This document shows, piece after piece, positions 12,528 through 24,498 of a stretch of DNA of 64,000 bases; the first letter of the stretch is position 1, and every line of letters begins with the position of its first letter. Source of the DNA: Stereum hirsutum FP-91666 SS1 (Eukaryota; Basidiomycota; Agaricomycetes; Russulales; Stereaceae); NCBI RefSeq assembly GCF_000264905.1, contig NW_006763147.1:1231709-1295708 (forward strand), in the 5' to 3' direction. The notes beneath the pieces were generated by a model. It was not told where the DNA came from. It saw nothing but the letters and a program-made list of their open reading frames with translations, and searched no databases. Made by a program: the position numbers and the translations under genes.

Positions 12528-14926
12528 ATGGGAGTGTATACAAGGGTGCTGGAGTAGGTGTACATACCTGGTGAGTTCGATATTTTGGCCCTCAAGCTTC
12601 AGTCAGGCGCCGGTCATAGAGTGAGCCGGGCTATCCTGCACATCATCGTGTGTTGGCTTCCGATATTCGGATGTTTGTGACCAGCATCCTCTGCCAATGA
12701 GGATGTCGCCTCCATAGCTCTCCCAATCTGACTGCTCGTCACTCTTCTCATTGCTCTCGCGGTGTTCGTCAGAAGTGTCCGGCTGACTCTTCAGAAAATA
12801 TGTCTCAGTGATCTCCGCGGGATGTCCATCGGAACGAACTTGGCGAGAAGTCCGTGCGTCGGTCATACTGTAGCATAACTGCGGGACCGATACCAAGATA
12901 TAAAATATTATATTCGACTGTTACGTTTGGGACGAGGTAATTTGCTGGTCAAGTACGCGTTAACTGAAACCCGTTTTATGGAGCGTAGACAAAAATATCT
13001 CAAGCCTTCGATAGCGCCACTGCGATTCGGCCGTCGCCACAGGTCGCCACCTGTTCACCTGAAAGGCGTGGGAGGAGTCGTTCTATGTCCACAGGGTTCG
13101 GAGTCAAAAAGGCGAATCTCTGCTTTCCTTTAATGATCACTACCAAACCGATTTGAGGGCAGGCTACATCCAATAGAACAACAAAGCTGAATACATAATT
13201 CTTACTTCTTTCACTGTCGCGTAAGGCTACGCTTTGGCACAGACAGCGCATTCAGAGTCAAGAATCTCATAGAACGTTCCGAGGCTACCTTCCCCGCAGG
13301 CCCGCAGCGCGTCGCTCTACCCTCTTTCCTTCAACTATATAGATTCATGGAAGGTTCATCGGGAAGATAAGTTCACACTTTTTGTGGATGCAAGCATCAT
13401 TTCTGATATTATATGCATAGGAAGAGAGATACTAGACCGGGAAGAAGAGATGGTGTGGCCTAACGGGCCTCTGAGTCTCGCGATGTTTGCAGTAACGAAA
13501 ACCTGAACTTTCGTGCCGGTGAACCACATTGAAGCTCATTGGAGTAGTCCAAACGTCGTCAGTGCCCAATCGTCTTCAACCTCTGATCCCGCTTCGCGTC
13601 GCGTACGTCCTCGAAACCCATAAGTTGCTCGGTGCACCCGGGTGGCGAATGGGCCGAGAGAAATTATGGTGAAGAATGACGGCTATTATAGCCTCCTATC
13701 TATGTAACTAGTGCTCGAGTGCTCGACACATAGACCAGTATTAGGCACTAAGTGGTCTACAAATCTTCCATGTCCAAGCGGCGTGCGGGCAAACGCCTTG
13801 GCACTGGTCCAGACCTTCAGCTATACCGTACACTGCCCACATGCGTTGCATCGGCATACTGTCTGTTTCCGTGTCGCACAGATCGCATTGACGCCGATGC
13901 GTAGAGGCCCTAGCATTTGCCATCATTCCTTCCTTCCTTCCTTCCGCTTGCCAAAGTGGCTTCGTGCGAATGACCGGGGCATACCGGCATTCATGTCGCC
14001 GCATCGTTGTTGTCGGTAAACGGTCTTCCACGGAGCCTATTGATGCCAATCCCTTGTCCGTGTTGCCCTCGTCTTCTACTTCATCCTTTGGGGACTCAAT
14101 GACCTTTGCCCATTGACGCATTCTTCGCACGGCCTGCTTCTCTTGCTCTGCATCTCATGTCTTCTCTGTCCGTTCTGCGGCAGTTGGAGGGTCTTGCCGA
14201 AGCCGCAGGTCTCTGGTTGCGCATGTTGGTCTAGCTATCATCTGAGATGATTTCAACTTTACAAGCGCCTTCATTCACCAGCATCAAAAGGATCGTACTC
14301 CTTATGTGCAAGTGCAGGCTATGTATAGCTATTCTGCATGCCGACATCTACTCGTGCATCAATTGTGCACTGTCTGGAGTAAACAACTGGTCATGGTACT
14401 ACTACATACACACTTCCATCTTTATGCGAAGCCTGTCTGGCCTCCGATGGTCGTGGGGAGTACTTACGCGCGTTCGTAGTGACGACCGCAACTCATCTTC
14501 CTGCATACGAGAATCCAAACCATTCAATTGGACGCGTAACATAAAACTTCACGGATTCAATCTTTCCATTATGACCCTCCTCTTTTTTATCTGCTTCTTC
14601 AGGTTTTGATGCCGAGTGCATCGTGTGTGGGTCATCCGATCTCTTACTGCGTCACGGCACCGAATGACCGCGGATTCATACCCTCAGCATCTTCCGACAT
14701 CCCCACGTCCTACGATCTTGAGGTGTTCTGAAGACATTAGCATGGGATGCACCAGAAGGAGATGAACGCGAGCAGCTGTTCCTTGAACTGACGTACCTGT
14801 CCACAAAACGAGTATAAAAGACTTCAGGTAGGTCGGGGGCATATAGGATTGCAGTCCTGCTCCCTTTCCCCTTCCCTTTCTTCAGGTTCCCTGTGTCCCA
14901 TAAATACTCTCTAGCTTTGTTACACC
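12528..14926. other. 2.4-kb stretch without a recognised gene
   Basis: Small open frames only: 97 codons at 12603-12896 (minus), 129 codons at 13741-14130 (minus), 120 codons at 14247-14609 (plus). None has a domain I recognise. A TTCC tetranucleotide run lies near 13926-13942. The end of the stretch holds the tyrosinase promoter. Confidence 0.45.
14813..14820 (+). promoter_or_regulatory. TATA box of the tyrosinase gene
   Basis: TATAAAAG lies 114 bases upstream of the ATG at 14927, followed by a C/T-rich run (14860-14885) typical of fungal transcription start regions. Confidence 0.55.
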
Positions 14927-16564
14927 ATGTTCTTGACAGGGGCTTCTGTTATCCTCCTTGCTGCTGCTGCTGCTACGACCCTCTTTGCATCGTCTGCGCA
15001 AGCAGCTGCATGCGAGACTCCGTCTATCAGAAGGGAGTGGAGGACATTCAGCACGGAAGAGAAGACTGCATGGATAGCAGCGGTCAACTGCCTCTCCAAC
15101 TTGCCGCACGATGATGCTCTAACGCCGAGCGTCGATCCATCTATATCCAATATCGTTCCTGTGAACACGTCGGGATCTTACTACGACGGTTCGTGCATGT
15201 CTACGTGATGTTCATCAAGCTATACTAACGCGACAATTTATCATTTCCTCCATAGATTTCGTGTATATGCACATGGGTGAGCGTTGAAAGTTGACAATCC
15301 GAGTGTAGGGTCTTCTATTGATGTCAACGATGTCGGTCTACAGATCTCAACACTCGTATACACTTCACCGGTCTCTTCTATCCGTTTCATCGGCAAGCAA
15401 CGTGCATTAAGATAACCATACGGTATGCTTTGCTGACATCTCTTGACCATGTAGTTGGTATGTCGCTGTCTACGAGCAGTCCCTCAAGAGTAAATGCGGC
15501 TACACCGGTGTTTCTCCTTACTGGAACTGGAGCGCAGGTGCCTGTTTATCCATTCTCTTGGCTCCTCAACTCACTATATCACTCATATGACTTTCTCCTT
15601 ACGCGGCATCAGATTCTGCAGATGTATACGACTCCTCGATGTTTCAAGACTCGGACCCTGTCAGTGGTCTTGGTGGCTGGGGCGATAGTTCGAAGGATTT
15701 CGAAGTTCAAGATGGAGCGTTCTCGAGCTTCAAACTTTCATATCCCGCCTACCACACCCTGCGAAGAAACTTCACCCTTCAGCCCCTTGTTGGCGATGTC
15801 GGATCTGCCTTCATCTCAGATCCATATGCGGATGCGAATGCTTCGTTCACGCCTGCGGAGGTGAGCAAGATGGTGAATGGGTTCGTGGGTGATTATGAGG
15901 GCATGCAGGCATATATGGAGGGTTTCATGGTGCGTAATCTCTCTTTTTGTTCAGACGCTGCACAGCCGCTTTTACACACATCATTGATTTTTGTATTGGT
16001 ACCTTGTCGTAGGGCGCTCACGGCATGGTCCACTTCATCCTTGGAGGGTAGGTTTACGGTTATCCTTGATATGGCAGCGCTCTAATATTGGTATCGCCCG
16101 TGATCTGCCGACGCTCAACGCCCTATTACTATTACAGTGATCTTGCAGGGTACTGCCCTGCTGACGCGGTCAATTGCACCGATGGCAGCCCCACATTTTC
16201 CGCCAACGAGCCCATGTTTTGGATGCATCACGCCGTACGTCTCTCACCTTGATATCCTCGTCTTGGATCCATCTCAACCCCCACCATCCCTTCTTCCTGC
16301 TTTATGTATACTATACTCTTTTAGATGGTCGACAAGGTATGGTACGACTGGCAAAACGCCAATGTATCCGCCAACTTCTGGCAATACTTCGGCGGATCCG
16401 TCCAAGCCATCGACACCATTGAGGACTATACCGCCAACCCGACAGGAGCTGCGCCATACCTCTCGATCAACTCTACGATCCCCGCAGATGGGTTGTTCGA
16501 CGAAGTGACGATTTTCGATGTCATGAATACGACCGGAGGGTATCTTTGTTACGTTTACGAGTAG
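14927..16564 (+). CDS. Secreted short tyrosinase (common central domain)
   Basis: Type-3 copper oxidase that would hydroxylate monophenols or oxidise o-diphenols outside the cell. Exons: 14927-15188, 15256-15276, 15344-15401, 15455-15537, 15613-15929, 16013-16047, 16138-16234, 16325-16564, giving 370 aa. A clear signal peptide (hydrophobic, ending ASSAQA) opens the protein. CuA ligands are His93, His101 and His110 (spacing H-x7-H-x8-H, within DFVYMH, RIHF and PFHR). CuB ligands are His250, His254 (AHGMVHF) and His290 (WMHHA). CGYTGVSPYWNW is also characteristic. The protein lacks the long C-terminal lid domain of mushroom PPO-type tyrosinases, so it belongs to the short secreted class. The exon 3 donor is taken at 15402 because it restores HRQATWYVAVYEQ. 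Confidence 0.92.
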
Positions 16565-16991
16565 GGAAATTGGTTCGACCGTGCACATAATGGGATAGAA
16601 AGGACAGTGGGGGTCTTCACGCTGGGCGAGACTGCGTGTTATGTTTTCTCTTGGGATATAAATTAAGGCGACCTTGCTCTCCTCTTATATGTACTTGCCA
16701 TGTGTCCAGAGTCTCTCTCGATCCCTCGCGACTTCTGTGCATGTGCGAACACTTCGTAATACTTCGTCCATCTCCCTGTCCCAGGCAAACTTACCGTTGG
16801 ACTTGAATCCACTAGGACTTCACCAAGGCTTCAATCAAATTTATCGTACAGCCCATACATAACGCTCGTACCTCCGCGAAGGATATCATCAAAGGCCATA
16901 ACGCAACCAACATAACAACTTGGACCTGATCCGATCCATGAACAAAGAATGACAATCCCATTCACGCACTACCGAAGAACACAACATCTAT
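16565..16991. other. Convergent 3' intergenic region
   Basis: Tyrosinase (plus) and the seven-TM gene (minus) end towards each other here. No coding signal is seen; the sequence is probably the two 3' UTRs. Confidence 0.5.
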
Positions 16992-18650
16992 CTAATCATC
17001 GGTGCTATTGACCTCTTCAACATCGAACGTGGCCACAGCAGGCACGAAAGAGCTTCCTGTGCTGTCAGTCTCAAGACGGGACACCTGCCCCTTCTCCATA
17101 TCACCATGAGTACTGACAAGCCCATCCTGCGAGAATGAATTAGTGTTGGAGGACGCAAACTTCAAAGTCCCATCTCCCACGCCATCGATACCGGATGGAC
17201 GAAGGGTAGTTGCGAGTTGAGGCGAGGACCGCATTGCCACGCGGACCGTGATGAGAGTGAAGACTATGCCTAAAACACAGCGGAGTTATCATTCGCAGCC
17301 AAGAGAGTTGGTTAGAGCGAGGATCAGTGTGAGTGTGACAGCCATGGTGAATGTAGAAGAGTCTCTGACTGACCAACGGTCGGGACGATCGCTTCCTGCG
17401 CGACGTATTGGCCGTTGTGGCCCAGCGCGTAGAGCACGATAAGGACGAGGACCTCCATATCATAAACCATGGCAGACTCGACGACAATCCGTATGACGGG
17501 TACGAGTGTGGCTTGTCGTTTTCCATTAGTCCTACCCATGATGAAATGTAATGGAAATTTCAGTGTCCACTCTGCATAAGTATCACAGAACCCAGTGGGC
17601 AGCTGTACGAGAGCACGAGAACAACGTACGTGAGCTGCTGGGAAGCACGGTTTGCACGCCAGATGCGCCATGCGAGCAGGCCAGTAGTCATCGTGTTTTG
17701 AACGAAGGCGATGGCGTAGATGGTGGACATCCAATGGACGAGGGATGCGGAGAATATAGTTCCGAGTTCGAGGTGGGCGAAAGTATGCAGGGCGACGCTG
17801 TTGGCAACTGTAGATCGTTCGTGAAATGCAATGACATAAACAAAGAGTCAAGGTCACTTCATGGCACGCACTAGCAACGAGAAGTAGATGCAGACTGACT
17901 GATGCTGATTATGAGGAGGATAATGGGCAAAATCACAATGTAAATCTTTTGATCCCAAACCAGGTAGCACCGGTAAATCTGAGTTCGACAGAGGCACACC
18001 AAATCAGCAATCGAAATGAAGGTCTCGATGAAGGTGGGGAAAGTACTGACCACCAATGAGTCTCCGATCCAAGTCATGATCGCGTTGAGAGCATCATGTG
18101 CGATATTGTCCCACCGCGTAAGGTCACCAAAGTAAGCTGCAGGTCCTGGATCGTCTGCTAGCCAAACATATCCACGCAGAAGACGGTACAGGTTGATAGC
18201 TGACGCAATTCGTGGGGATTAATATTAGTTGACGATGGCATGGCAAGGACCAGGTCAAAATCTAACCAATGTGTGCTGTTGCGATAGCAAACATGGCCAA
18301 GGTTGACCCAAAAAAAACCTATGATGGTGCAATTTATTCCATTAAGAACTAATTCCACCAAATGAGTGTTTAGACGGTATACTTTGTTGGGAACACTATG
18401 GATCCTCCGCTTCTTCAGGATGACATAGCAAGCCTCAAAGAACAGGCTGCAATACATCCCTGTAAAACGCAAAATGATGGGCATAAGCGCCAAATAAGGA
18501 TCATAGGCAGTGTCAGTGTCGAACTCACCGTACAACAGCGTCTAAAGGTGGGACTTTAGGTCATTCATGAAGCAAACACTTAGACAGAATACGAACCTCA
18601 AACCACACGGACACTATCCCCGAAAGATTGAGCGGAAACTGGGAGACCAT
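16992..18650 (-). CDS. Multi-pass (seven-TM type) membrane protein of a basidiomycete family
   Basis: Integral membrane protein of roughly 330-350 aa from at least eight exons on the minus strand. It starts at ATG 18650 (MVSQFPLNLSGIVSVWFE), continues through ETLLYGMYCSLFFEACYVI, a KKRRIHS loop, VFFGSTLAMFAIATAHI, AINLYRLLRGYVW, a soluble loop with WDNIAHDALNAIMTWIGDSLV, QIYRCYLVWDQKIYIVILPII, LVHWMSTIYAIAFVQNTMTTGLLAWRIW (split here for description), a helix around VESAMVYDMEVLVLIVLYALG, and finally GIVFTLITVRVAMRSS before a polar tail of about 70 residues. The IYRCYLVW and LLAWRIWRANR signatures recur in a large Agaricomycete family of uncharacterised proteins resembling GPCRs in topology; function is unknown. 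Every junction used has GT...AG ends and keeps frame. Confidence 0.8.
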
Positions 18651-20320
18651 GGCTTGGACGAGGGTCTCGTACAGGGACGAGAATGTGGGGGAAGGTGATG
18701 CCGTGCGGACGCTGCCACAGGTATATAACCAAGGAGACCCCGAACCACGCTATGTACATAACCACCATGCCCCAAACGAGCTAGCTTCGCGCTCCCAGAA
18801 TTCCCTCGAGAGATTCGTGGCATACGTCTTCTATCTAGGATGTATTCTGCAACGACAGGAGACGCAATCTCATTGGACGTGTAAGGGTAACGTCTTATGG
18901 GGCGAATGGGAAGCGACCGCTCTACATGTCCTATCATGATACAGAGTTCAGCCCGCTGCAGTACACGGGGGAACAGCGATAACAACGCCCACAATACGCC
19001 CAAATATAGGAAACGAATGGAGTAGCCTGCTTCGTTAGCACTGCCTTCAATGATTTTGTGATCACGAGGAGATAGAGGATGAGAAGACGTACGTCGTACA
19101 TACAATGGAAAGATCGGAGAGGCGCCGATCCTCTGAATGCTAGATGGAGGACTGGACACTTCGATAAAAGTGGAGAATAACCTACATCATCACCATAAGG
19201 TATCGCCGGAAGGCGATTATGAGGAGCATATGCCCGGGTGCAAAGAGCAACGACGGTCTGAGGTTGCACGCGATTGTTGCCAGTTAGTTGCATGTGAGGA
19301 GCAAACAATCACTACTCTCCTGATCTCAAAGGACTCCGCGGATCATGGAAGACAGTCTACCCACAGCTCTAGTACACAATACCGCTAAGTGCCATCAGAT
19401 CAGCCCTTGGCCCAAGTTTCACCGCTTGGGTATCTTGGGCTGTAGGCAAGAGGGATCGAAGCATGATGATCACGCTCATGATCTATATGGAAAGAAGAAT
19501 ATCATAGTTAGTAGGAGTCATAACCGAGAGGAAAGCTGCTATAAGTACCTGGGGTATGTTATCGGTTTAGGACGCTTAGGGCGGGTGATGAGAAGCCCTA
19601 AGATCTATCCGCACACCATGATGTGCGGAGTGCTTGTGAACGACCCCAAAAGAAGTGGTCGGGCAAACAACTGTACGGAATATTGATGCAAGAACGAGGT
19701 GCGTGAGAAGACTTCTTCCAGCAAGTAACCACTATCATCGAGTACCATACGACGCTTAGGTAGGGACGAGGACAAGCCAAAGCGAGCTAGTAGGGAAGAC
19801 GTCCGTCACGATGTAACTTGAACACGTTCGATACATAGAGATTTGGGGCTGAAAACTGACAAGACAGCAATCCATCAGTATACCAGCGCAGCCGAATGCC
19901 GCCAGAGATGTCCATGGAGTGAAGCATGGAGCATACATAACTCAAGCTTTGAGGACGATAGATTTGATCAAGTCGCCACCGTCCGGAGAGAAAGTTCGCT
20001 CGGCCGTTTGCGGGCGGAGTTTGCTTGTAATTTGGTCTGTGGCCCGGGCCCACGGGCCACGTCCTCCTCCAAACGACATTTCGTCTCATGCGCACCATCA
20101 TGCATCAATCCCCGAAGTTCTGCGATGAAGCGAATGCCTGTTATCGAACTCTACAACATAGCCAAACTTTACCACGCCCAATTAGACGCTCATGATGCCT
20201 CATAAATAGGGGCGTAGGGTTACGTTAGTTGTCATCCACTTTCCTTAGAACGTCAACCAGTATTCCGTGCTTGGCCTCCAGCAATCACAATATTTCTTAC
20301 TTACCTACCGCGAGGAAATC
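18651..20320. other. 1.7-kb stretch without a firm gene
   Basis: Bases 18651-19160 hold a 180-codon minus-strand frame overlapping the promoter of the seven-TM gene; a TATATA-like motif near 18720 supports a promoter reading. Hydrophobic minus-strand snippets lie near 19000-19060 and 19750-19940, which could be remains of another membrane protein gene, but no continuous spliced model could be built. 20202-20320 is the leader of the oxygenase gene. Confidence 0.4.
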
Positions 20321-22487
20321 ATGTCCAATACACCTATCACACTCGGCTCACACGCAGACGTTGCTATTGTTGACTTTGGGCCATTTCTTGACGGCAGCGA
20401 CAAGCAAGGGGTCGCAGACGCAATGTTGACTTCCTTCAAGGAGGTGGGGTTTGTGTATCTTGTGAATCATAGCTTGGACAAAGAGAAAAGCAAGAGTGAG
20501 TCAGCTCGGCTCGGTTTGTCCTGCGTGATGGACGTGCTTTCTCATGCTGAGAGTAACGTGCACCACAGGTATGTTCGATTGGGTGAGTACGTCTCGGATT
20601 CAAGTTCGACTATTGTGGCCCAAGCCTATAGCGTGATTGTTATTATAGACGAAGAAATTCTTCGCTCTGCCAGAGGAAACTAAACTGCTCGCACCTCATC
20701 CTCCCAACGGGACACACCACCGCGGTACGTTCGTCGTGATTTGTTCCTTCGCCATCCTTCCTATAATGCATCACGTCTAAACGTCTGGTCATCCATCTGA
20801 TTCAATACCCTAGGCTTTAGCGCCGCTGGCCGTGAAAAGGTCTCCCAACACCTCTACGACGAGAAAGACATCGCCGCGAACCGCGCTAAGGCCCCAGACG
20901 TCAAGGAAAGCTTCGAGGTTGGGAGGGAGGAGGACGAACTGATGCCCAACATCTGGTTGCCGGAGGGGGTGTTGGATGGGTTCAAGGAGGCGTGTTTGGA
21001 CTTCTTTTGGGTAGGTATTTCGTTTCTTTTGACAATGGGCCAGTCACATCAATATTGATGCCTTTATTTGAGACAGACATGTAACGAGACCAAGTTTACC
21101 ATTTTATCGGCGTTGGCGCTCGGGTTACATCTGCCAGAGAACTTCTTCGAGCAGTTCCACCAGACGCCGGACAATCAGTTGCGGTTGTTGCATTACCCCA
21201 GGTAAGATCCCTTCCCTTTTCACTTACTTCATGCCTCCTTCGATTGACTGCATCAACATCATCCCTTATCCATCTCTCTGCTTCCCTGCTCAACCATCCC
21301 GCATGCTGATCTTTGTTGTGGATGTTTGCCTGTTCCAGTGTTCCCATCGCATCCCTCGAAAACGACAAGATCGCCCGCATAGGCGCGCATTCCGACTTTG
21401 GCAGCATCACGCTTTTGCTGCAGGATGATGTCGGTGGGCTGGAGATCGAGGATCCGAATCATCCTGGGGTGTTCAATGTGAGTGTGCTGAGCCTTTACTG
21501 CCACTATGCCCAAGTCCGGGGTTTTGGTCTTGTTTGTATTTAAATTGTTGATTGTGTCGTGTAGCCTGTCCCTCCAGTAAAAGACTCGCTCATCGTGAAC
21601 GCGGGAGACTTTATGATGCGATGTGAGTACAGTTCGGACAACACGACTACTTACCCCCGCTCTTGTTGTTGTGGCGTTATGTCATGTAGCGTGTGGCCCA
21701 TTTCCTCGCGCGAACAACGCTCATCTTTACCGGCGTCCCTTCCACCCATACTTAAACACGGCTATATCCAGAGAGACCTCACTGACGCTTTCTCGGTCAA
21801 ACTTCAATAGGGTCAAACGATATCATCCGGAGCACGGTCCACCGTGTGAGGGCGCCACCCGGGCTCACGACGAAAGACGGGATGACCCCCGAACGATACT
21901 CGATTCCTTATGTGCGCTGCCATCCATCTCCTCTCTCTTCTTCGTCCCATACATCGCTTTGCTGACTTGACTTCTAACCAACCCATGCGGTCGATGACTC
22001 TGGCTCTACCTCCACATCACCAGTTCTGCTCCACGGTAAGCCGCCAGCATTCCCGAATCCTCATGGTTTTACATTTCATCTGACGAAATAATGAAACGAC
22101 ATGTACAGGACTTCAACAAAGTTGTCGAATGTCTTCCTGGCACGTACGATCCAGCCGACCCCTCCTCGAAGAAATACGAGCCCATCTCGGTGAGCATCCT
22201 CTCCTCCACTCCTCCACTCCTCCCCTCCTTTCCTTCCCCTCCCCCCTTCGTATCCGTCACCACTCCTTCCGATTCTTTCTCTTCGCTCCTTTACTCCGTC
22301 AACGGGTCGAATAGCACATCGCATTCCATCTCATCCATTCCATACATGTCCTCTCCACCCCCTCTCCACTCATCCCGTCCCATTAACGCACGCTGACGCC
22401 CTCACCCTCTCCCCTACCCTCCCCACGAACCCTCCGGATTTCCAGGCACTGGAATACATCATGAAACGACTCGCGGCCAGCTATTGA
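20321..22487 (+). CDS. 2-oxoglutarate/Fe(II)-dependent dioxygenase (11 exons)
   Basis: Non-haem iron oxygenase of the isopenicillin N synthase-like class, 339 aa. Exons: 20321-20495, 20569-20582, 20649-20724, 20814-21010, 21077-21201, 21339-21477, 21565-21622, 21811-21911, 22024-22035, 22109-22189, 22446-22487. The N-terminal DIOX_N part shows VAIVDFGPFL, EVGFVYLVNH and FFALPEETK. Iron ligands are His213 and Asp215 (AHSDFGSITLLLQD) and His272 (STVHRV); Arg290 in RYSIPYF is the 2-oxoglutarate-binding Arg-x-Ser. Substrate is not predictable: relatives act in secondary metabolism, gibberellin-like or thymine pathways. Exons of 14 and 12 nt are needed to keep the protein continuous. The last intron (22190-22445) is 256 nt and pyrimidine-rich, far longer than the rest. 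It is convergent with the secreted repeat protein gene. Confidence 0.92.
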
Positions 22488-22988
22488 TCTCTGGTCGTTC
22501 ACCATCCTCCTCCTTTCCAGTCGATGGGAAGGAACGATGTCGGAGAGTGCGTTCCTACTATTGTCTTGCGTAGAATAGCTCGACGGTGTGTACAATTTAC
22601 TGTAACTGTAATGAACAATTTTGATGTCCTTATACCCGGCATACGAAAACGTTTGAGCCTTTCTTATGTCAATTCCTTGCTCATCGTTTGGACGGCGCTT
22701 CAGGCTGACAGACTGGAGAACGAGCCCAGGAATAGTGAATGTATTCTGAATCGAATAAGATAGTATGTACTAAAACAACAAAAGCCACCCCGAGAGAAGC
22801 GAGAATCCCGAATCAAACGAACGAAACAACACGTATGAAGTTACACTCTTACAACAACATCCATCCAAAACTCAACAACGTACAGTGGAAAAAGCCCGAA
22901 TCTACTTACGCCCATATACGAGGCCGTTTTCGTCACCAACAAGGAGGACTATAATACACGAACAGAACGTCCGGCCGCCACTACCCGC
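22488..22988. other. Convergent 3' intergenic region
   Basis: Lies between the stop codons of the oxygenase gene (plus) and the repeat-protein gene (minus). A/C-rich, no coding signal seen. Confidence 0.5.
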
Positions 22989-24498
22989 TTACATACCCGT
23001 CTCCGTCGCGCTCCTAGCGGAGTGGGTGAAGGTACTCTCATCGAAGGGAACCATACTCGGGCTCGGGCCATCGGAGGAATATTGGCGCCTGAAGTATTGT
23101 GGCACGCGATCAGTATCAAGATAGACGATCATTAAGAGAGGGAGGGACTGACTTGTCACCGTAGCGGTGGTAGCCAACACCTCCACCGAGAGGGGCGTCC
23201 TCGTGAACCGTCTGGTCATTCGAACGCTTCCTGAAAATTCGAGACACATCAGCACGCCAGAAACGTCGATAAGAAGAATGAGAGTAACGAACCTGTTGTC
23301 CGAGTACGGGTGGTAGTCGAGGGCGCCGCCAAGGGGCGTCCCAAGGTGCATAGTCTCGTCGTGCTTACGAGCTTGAACCTGACCAACCTTAAGCTCGGAA
23401 CCCTTAGAGTCATCCTCGCGTTTCCTATTACGCGGGATATGCAGTTAGAATTAACCGATGACAGCAGTCAAGACGGATAGCGTACCTATCGTCAGAGTAC
23501 GAGTGGTCATCGAGCTCTCCACCGAGGAGCGTGTCGAGTTCGTTCTTCTGGTCGTGCTTGCGAGATTGCATCTTGCCGGCGCGCAGAAGAGCGAGTGGGG
23601 AAGACGAGGTGCCGGACGAGGAGCCGCCAGTGAGACCACCAAGGAGCCCAGAGAGGGGACCACCCGTAGGTGAATCGGCATACTTGTGATCCTGGAAGTC
23701 AACAGCTTTCATAGGAGCGGCGACCTCCGTCGTCTCGTCGTTCTTCCTCGTGCCAAGTTTGACAGCATCGACGGCGGGGGCGGCATTGTCACTACGCTCC
23801 TGGTACTTGTGGTCTTGGACAGCGACGTTGCCGGGTGCGGTGGCCTGCATGGTCTCGTCACTCTTCCCTGAGTCAGACTGAGGAACAGCATCACGTTTTC
23901 TGGAGAAGAGATGGATGAGTACGCTGACGACAAGAGAGGAAGAGGACGAAGTACTAACTCAGAGTATCCATGGCTGGAGCCCTTAACGGCGTTGAGGGGA
24001 GCACTGAAGGAGGTGGTGGTATCGTCATGTCTGCGGCTGAGCTTAGCACCGTCGACGTGTTGGGGGATGGTGGTGGCGGCGCGGGAAGAGACCGGAGCCT
24101 TCTGACCCTGGTGGTCGGATTCGACTTGCACGACCTTGGCGGGAGAGCTGGCGTGCAGGTCATTAGTGTACCGAGGGTCACGTTTCCTACAGCAAGATGA
24201 GGTCGAGTTAGAGCGTGGTCAATAAAACAAGAGGCAGATTGTGAACCACATACGAGCCAGCACCGTGGGCGGGCGCGACAGGAAGCGTGTCGGGGTTGAC
24301 TAGGAAAGGAAGGCTGGCGGCTGAAAGACCGGCGCGGGGGACGTTTACAGGTTTACCGAGTGCGGATATCGTGTTTTGTCCGACGAGCTCGTTGGTATCC
24401 GGGTTAACGGCGGGCGCACCTGGGACTGGGGCGGCGAGACCAGAGGTGGCGAAGAGGCAGAGGGTGAGGAGAAGAGCGAAGCGGGATTGGATGGCCAT
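22989..24498 (-). CDS. Secreted modular repeat protein with dibasic Lys-Arg sites (KEP-like)
   Basis: 398-aa secreted protein from six minus-strand exons: 24498-24254, 24186-23959, 23899-23486, 23424-23293, 23230-23153, 23088-22989. The signal peptide is MAIQSRFALLLTLCLFATSG with cleavage likely after LAAP. Six degenerate modules follow, each beginning near a basic pair plus acidic pair (RRHDDTT, GKSDETM, RKNDETT, RKHDQKN, RKHDETM, KRSNDQT) and ending H-x-Y-[SQAG]-[DE] (HGYSE, HKYQE, HKYAD, HSYSD, HPYSD, HRYGD). All five introns are phase 2 and every downstream exon opens with Lys-Arg, or supplies the Arg after a split Lys codon. This fits the architecture of Kex2-processed repetitive proteins, whose peptides can be signals, hydrophobin-like surface peptides or RiPP cores. 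No cysteine-rich effector pattern is seen. I do not recognise a named family; function is open. Confidence 0.82.

Noticed and set aside
13741..14130. Cys-containing minus-strand frame resembling the zinc knuckle end of a LINE reverse transcriptase
   Set aside because: Only a loose C-x2-C resemblance; no polymerase or RNase H motifs nearby, so no mobile element is called.
18158..18535. Continuous 125-codon minus-strand frame as an exon of the seven-TM gene
   Set aside because: Its ends run through introns; the spliced reading gives hydrophobic helices matching the family, the unspliced one does not.
18614..19159. 181-codon minus-strand frame upstream of the seven-TM gene
   Set aside because: It overlaps the start of that gene in another frame, contains its TATA-like motif, and could not be spliced into a second membrane protein.
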